NCBI GenBank assembly: GCA_963693365.1 | Contig: CAVNZM010000010.1 | Span: 7,440,001 to 7,504,000, forward strand | DNA: 64,000 nt | Direction: 5' to 3' | From: Amoebidium appalachense | Taxonomy: Eukaryota; Ichthyosporea | Part shown: positions 53,887 to 64,000 of the stretch, piece by piece | How the letters are laid out: each line of letters opens with the position of its first letter | Position numbering within the stretch: position 1 is the first letter of the stretch | Notes under the pieces: generated by a model | Told to the model about the DNA's origin: nothing | Database searches by the model: none | Seen by the model: the letters and a program-made list of their open reading frames with translations, nothing else | Translations under genes and position numbers: made by a program

Positions 53887-54131
53887 TATCACAACGAATG
53901 TGCCACGGCCAGTTCTTGTACTGGTATCATTGTTGTTGTTAATCGCATATAGATATTACAGGATATATATCTCATAATCTCTATGTTGACCCATGCACGT
54001 TCATAAGAAAAATATAGTATGCATATGATACTAAAATAAATAAATCCCCCTGTATATGTATTGTCTAAATGGTGATGTACATTGTCTTTACCATTTCTGA
54101 TCATCTCAACCATGTACGTCGAGCCTTGAAT

Positions 54132-54163
<32 letters not shown>

Positions 54164-54606
54164 CCCCCTCCCCCGTCCCGTCCTCATTTTCATCGACCTT
54201 AGCAGCTCTTTGATCAGTGGGTGCAAATGGTTGCCAGCCACATGAATGTGACATGAACCGTAACAAAATGCATACAAATATGTTTCGCCTCGGAGACCAT
54301 GAGCCCCCGTTATGCATCGTCCCTCGTTATCATTTCATCGAAGCGCCGGACAACAGTCAATACAAGAACTTGAAAAGTACGATCAATTGCTGCAACCGTG
54401 TTGCCACCCATGCCGCAAGTCTGCCCACCGATTGGTTGAACCGAGGGTGCCATTACAGCCAATCAAAAGGTGCCCTTTTCATACACGATCTGTGCTGCCA
54501 GCCTGCCACCTGTCTCAACCGGTATGCATTCCGACACCAAATTAGGATCCACACACTCATTCCTGTTCCTGGATTGGTCGGCCTTAACGTGCATCATTGA
54601 AGACAT

Positions 54607-62729
<8,123 letters not shown>

Positions 62730-63600
62730 TTTTTATCATAACCTCCAGAGGGGCACAACCTAAAAGTTTCGGTCTCGTATGGAGTGAGCTATCGGAGAGA
62801 GCTCTGGAAGGACGTCGACGTGCTTTCAAACAACAAGCTTTTGCATGGCTCTCGTATCAGAACATTGTGCCACTTAGCAACACGTTCAAGCTCTTGTGCC
62901 AGTGTAAGTAATGGACGTGAAGAAGCTTATTAGACCCGCAAACTCCTTGAAAACGAAGTGCTGGTACTTCTTGTTTCGGTGCAGCTAAAATCATCGGTGT
63001 ACGTACTCCTTTCCGTGAGACGAAGTGTTATAATAAGCCCTGCAGTTCCAGATCTGAACAAGTTTAAAGAGCCCACGGTCTCGTAAAAAATTGAATTACT
63101 ATGTTTTTTTCAGCAATTTACTACGTTTGGTGCAGTGTTAGCAGGTGTTCTGGGTTTGATGTTTCCTTTGTGTGTTTGTGTGTGGCTGCCTGCTGGTAGC
63201 AGGCTCGCGGAGGCTGACGACGGCAGCTAGAAAGCGCGTAGTTACCATATTAGTAGCACCATCCCCTGATTCCATTAGATTACAGATTTGAAGGAATTTA
63301 TTCCACCAATCATTTTGCTTATGCCACCTGGTATGATCAGGGGAGATCAGAATCCGCGAATGGTATGGGGGGGGGTTCGCCAAGGATATGTCGACGTCGC
63401 CCGTGGCTTGCGGACGCGTGTATTTTTCTCAGGGCCTGTTACACTGTGGTCTGTGATGCTGTGTGTTAGGAGAATTTACCAAACGAGTTAAGCTTTATTT
63501 ATTTCCTTTCATTTTTTGTTCCCAAACTGAATAGGCGTCAGATATGTGTGTGCAGCAGGTGCTCGCGCGCGCGTGTTTGTGTGTGTGTTTTTGTGTGTGT

Positions 63601-63644
<44 letters not shown>

Positions 63645-64000
63645 GTGCCTGTGTGTGTGCCGCACAGTGTGCATGCACGTGCAAGTGCAAGCGTGCGTAT
63701 GTGCGCGCGCGTTGCGCGCGCGTTGCGTGCGTGTGCGTTTGGGAAACAATGCGCGAAAGCGTGAGTGTGTGGTGATGTTAGCATGCACATGTGTCCGCGT
63801 ACCGCGCGCACATGTGCATATGCATGTGCCGTGACGTGTGTGCGTGGATTGACGCGTGTATGTGCATGTGTGCGCATGTGGTTGCGTGTGCGAGCATCAT
63901 CGGTGCGCGAGCTTCACACACGCGCGTGTGTACACATGTTTGCGTGTGCTTGCGCGTGTGTGGTGCCATGATCATGGGTGTGCGTGGGGTGGGTCAGTGT
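62730..64000. other. Upstream region of the GT31 gene
   Basis: No gene is supported. It would contain the promoter of the GT31 gene. GT/GC microsatellites fill 63546-63960. Confidence 0.5.

Larger units (their letters stand above)
52242..54606. other. Host intergenic region
   Basis: No convincing gene. It holds a 97-bp inverted repeat (53518-53614), a repeat tail (53816-53886), a poly-C tract (54133-54160), and short frames without recognisable features. Confidence 0.5.

Overview
This is eukaryotic nuclear DNA, not a bacterial or free viral genome. The evidence is a spliced six-exon glycosyltransferase gene, LTR and non-LTR retrotransposon remains, very dense microsatellites, and long poly-C/poly-G tracts. 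I cannot name the host. The centre (2380-41962) is an integrated Polinton/Maverick-type virus (Polinton-like virus) of 39.6 kb.

Layout. (1) 2-2379: the 3' end of a Ty1/copia retrotransposon (pol C-terminus, a structured 3' region, and the start of its 3' LTR). (2) 2380-41962: the viral element, inserted inside that LTR. It has 229/230-bp terminal inverted repeats (TIRs) and a 5-bp target duplication CCTCT. The same LTR occurs uninterrupted at 45087-46036 and gives a direct view of the empty site. (3) 23044-32114, nested inside the virus: a 9.07-kb transposon-like insertion ('element A') with perfect 37-bp TIRs and a TA duplication; it interrupts a viral gene. (4) 41963-42005: the rest of the copia LTR. 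(5) About 42922-52241: a related but diverged 9.3-kb element ('element B'). It carries almost the same cargo as A between different end regions, plus a solo copia LTR and a longer non-LTR reverse transcriptase fragment. (6) 52242-64000: host DNA with a complete GT31-type glycosyltransferase gene on the minus strand, its introns filled with (CA)n, poly-C and poly-G.

Viral gene set. Recognisable replication and integration genes are a protein-primed family B DNA polymerase (35974-41356, minus, in two frames) and a retroviral-type DDE integrase (minus, about 9274-10681). Morphogenesis genes are an A32/FtsK-HerA packaging ATPase (18196-18951) followed directly by the double jelly-roll major capsid protein (18994-20759). 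Two adjacent coiled-coil, fibre-like proteins share an N-terminal anchor. Others are a VLTF3-like late transcription factor, an adenine methyltransferase and a cytosine-5 methyltransferase, a seven-helix membrane protein, a Cys-rich zinc-binding protein, and small glycine/alanine-rich or basic proteins that look like virion components. I found no adenain-type protease. The outermost genes (3160+ and PolB-) share a mirrored promoter with paired CCAAT boxes and a TATA box.

Condition. TIRs, target duplication and empty site all indicate a recent insertion, yet about eight genes are broken by one-frame shifts, several at short C runs. These could be early decay, consensus errors, or in some cases frameshifting or splicing. 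The most unusual structure is the A/B pair: the same cargo in two shells with different palindromic motifs (GATATC versus GACGTC) and different hairpin arrays at the same relative position.
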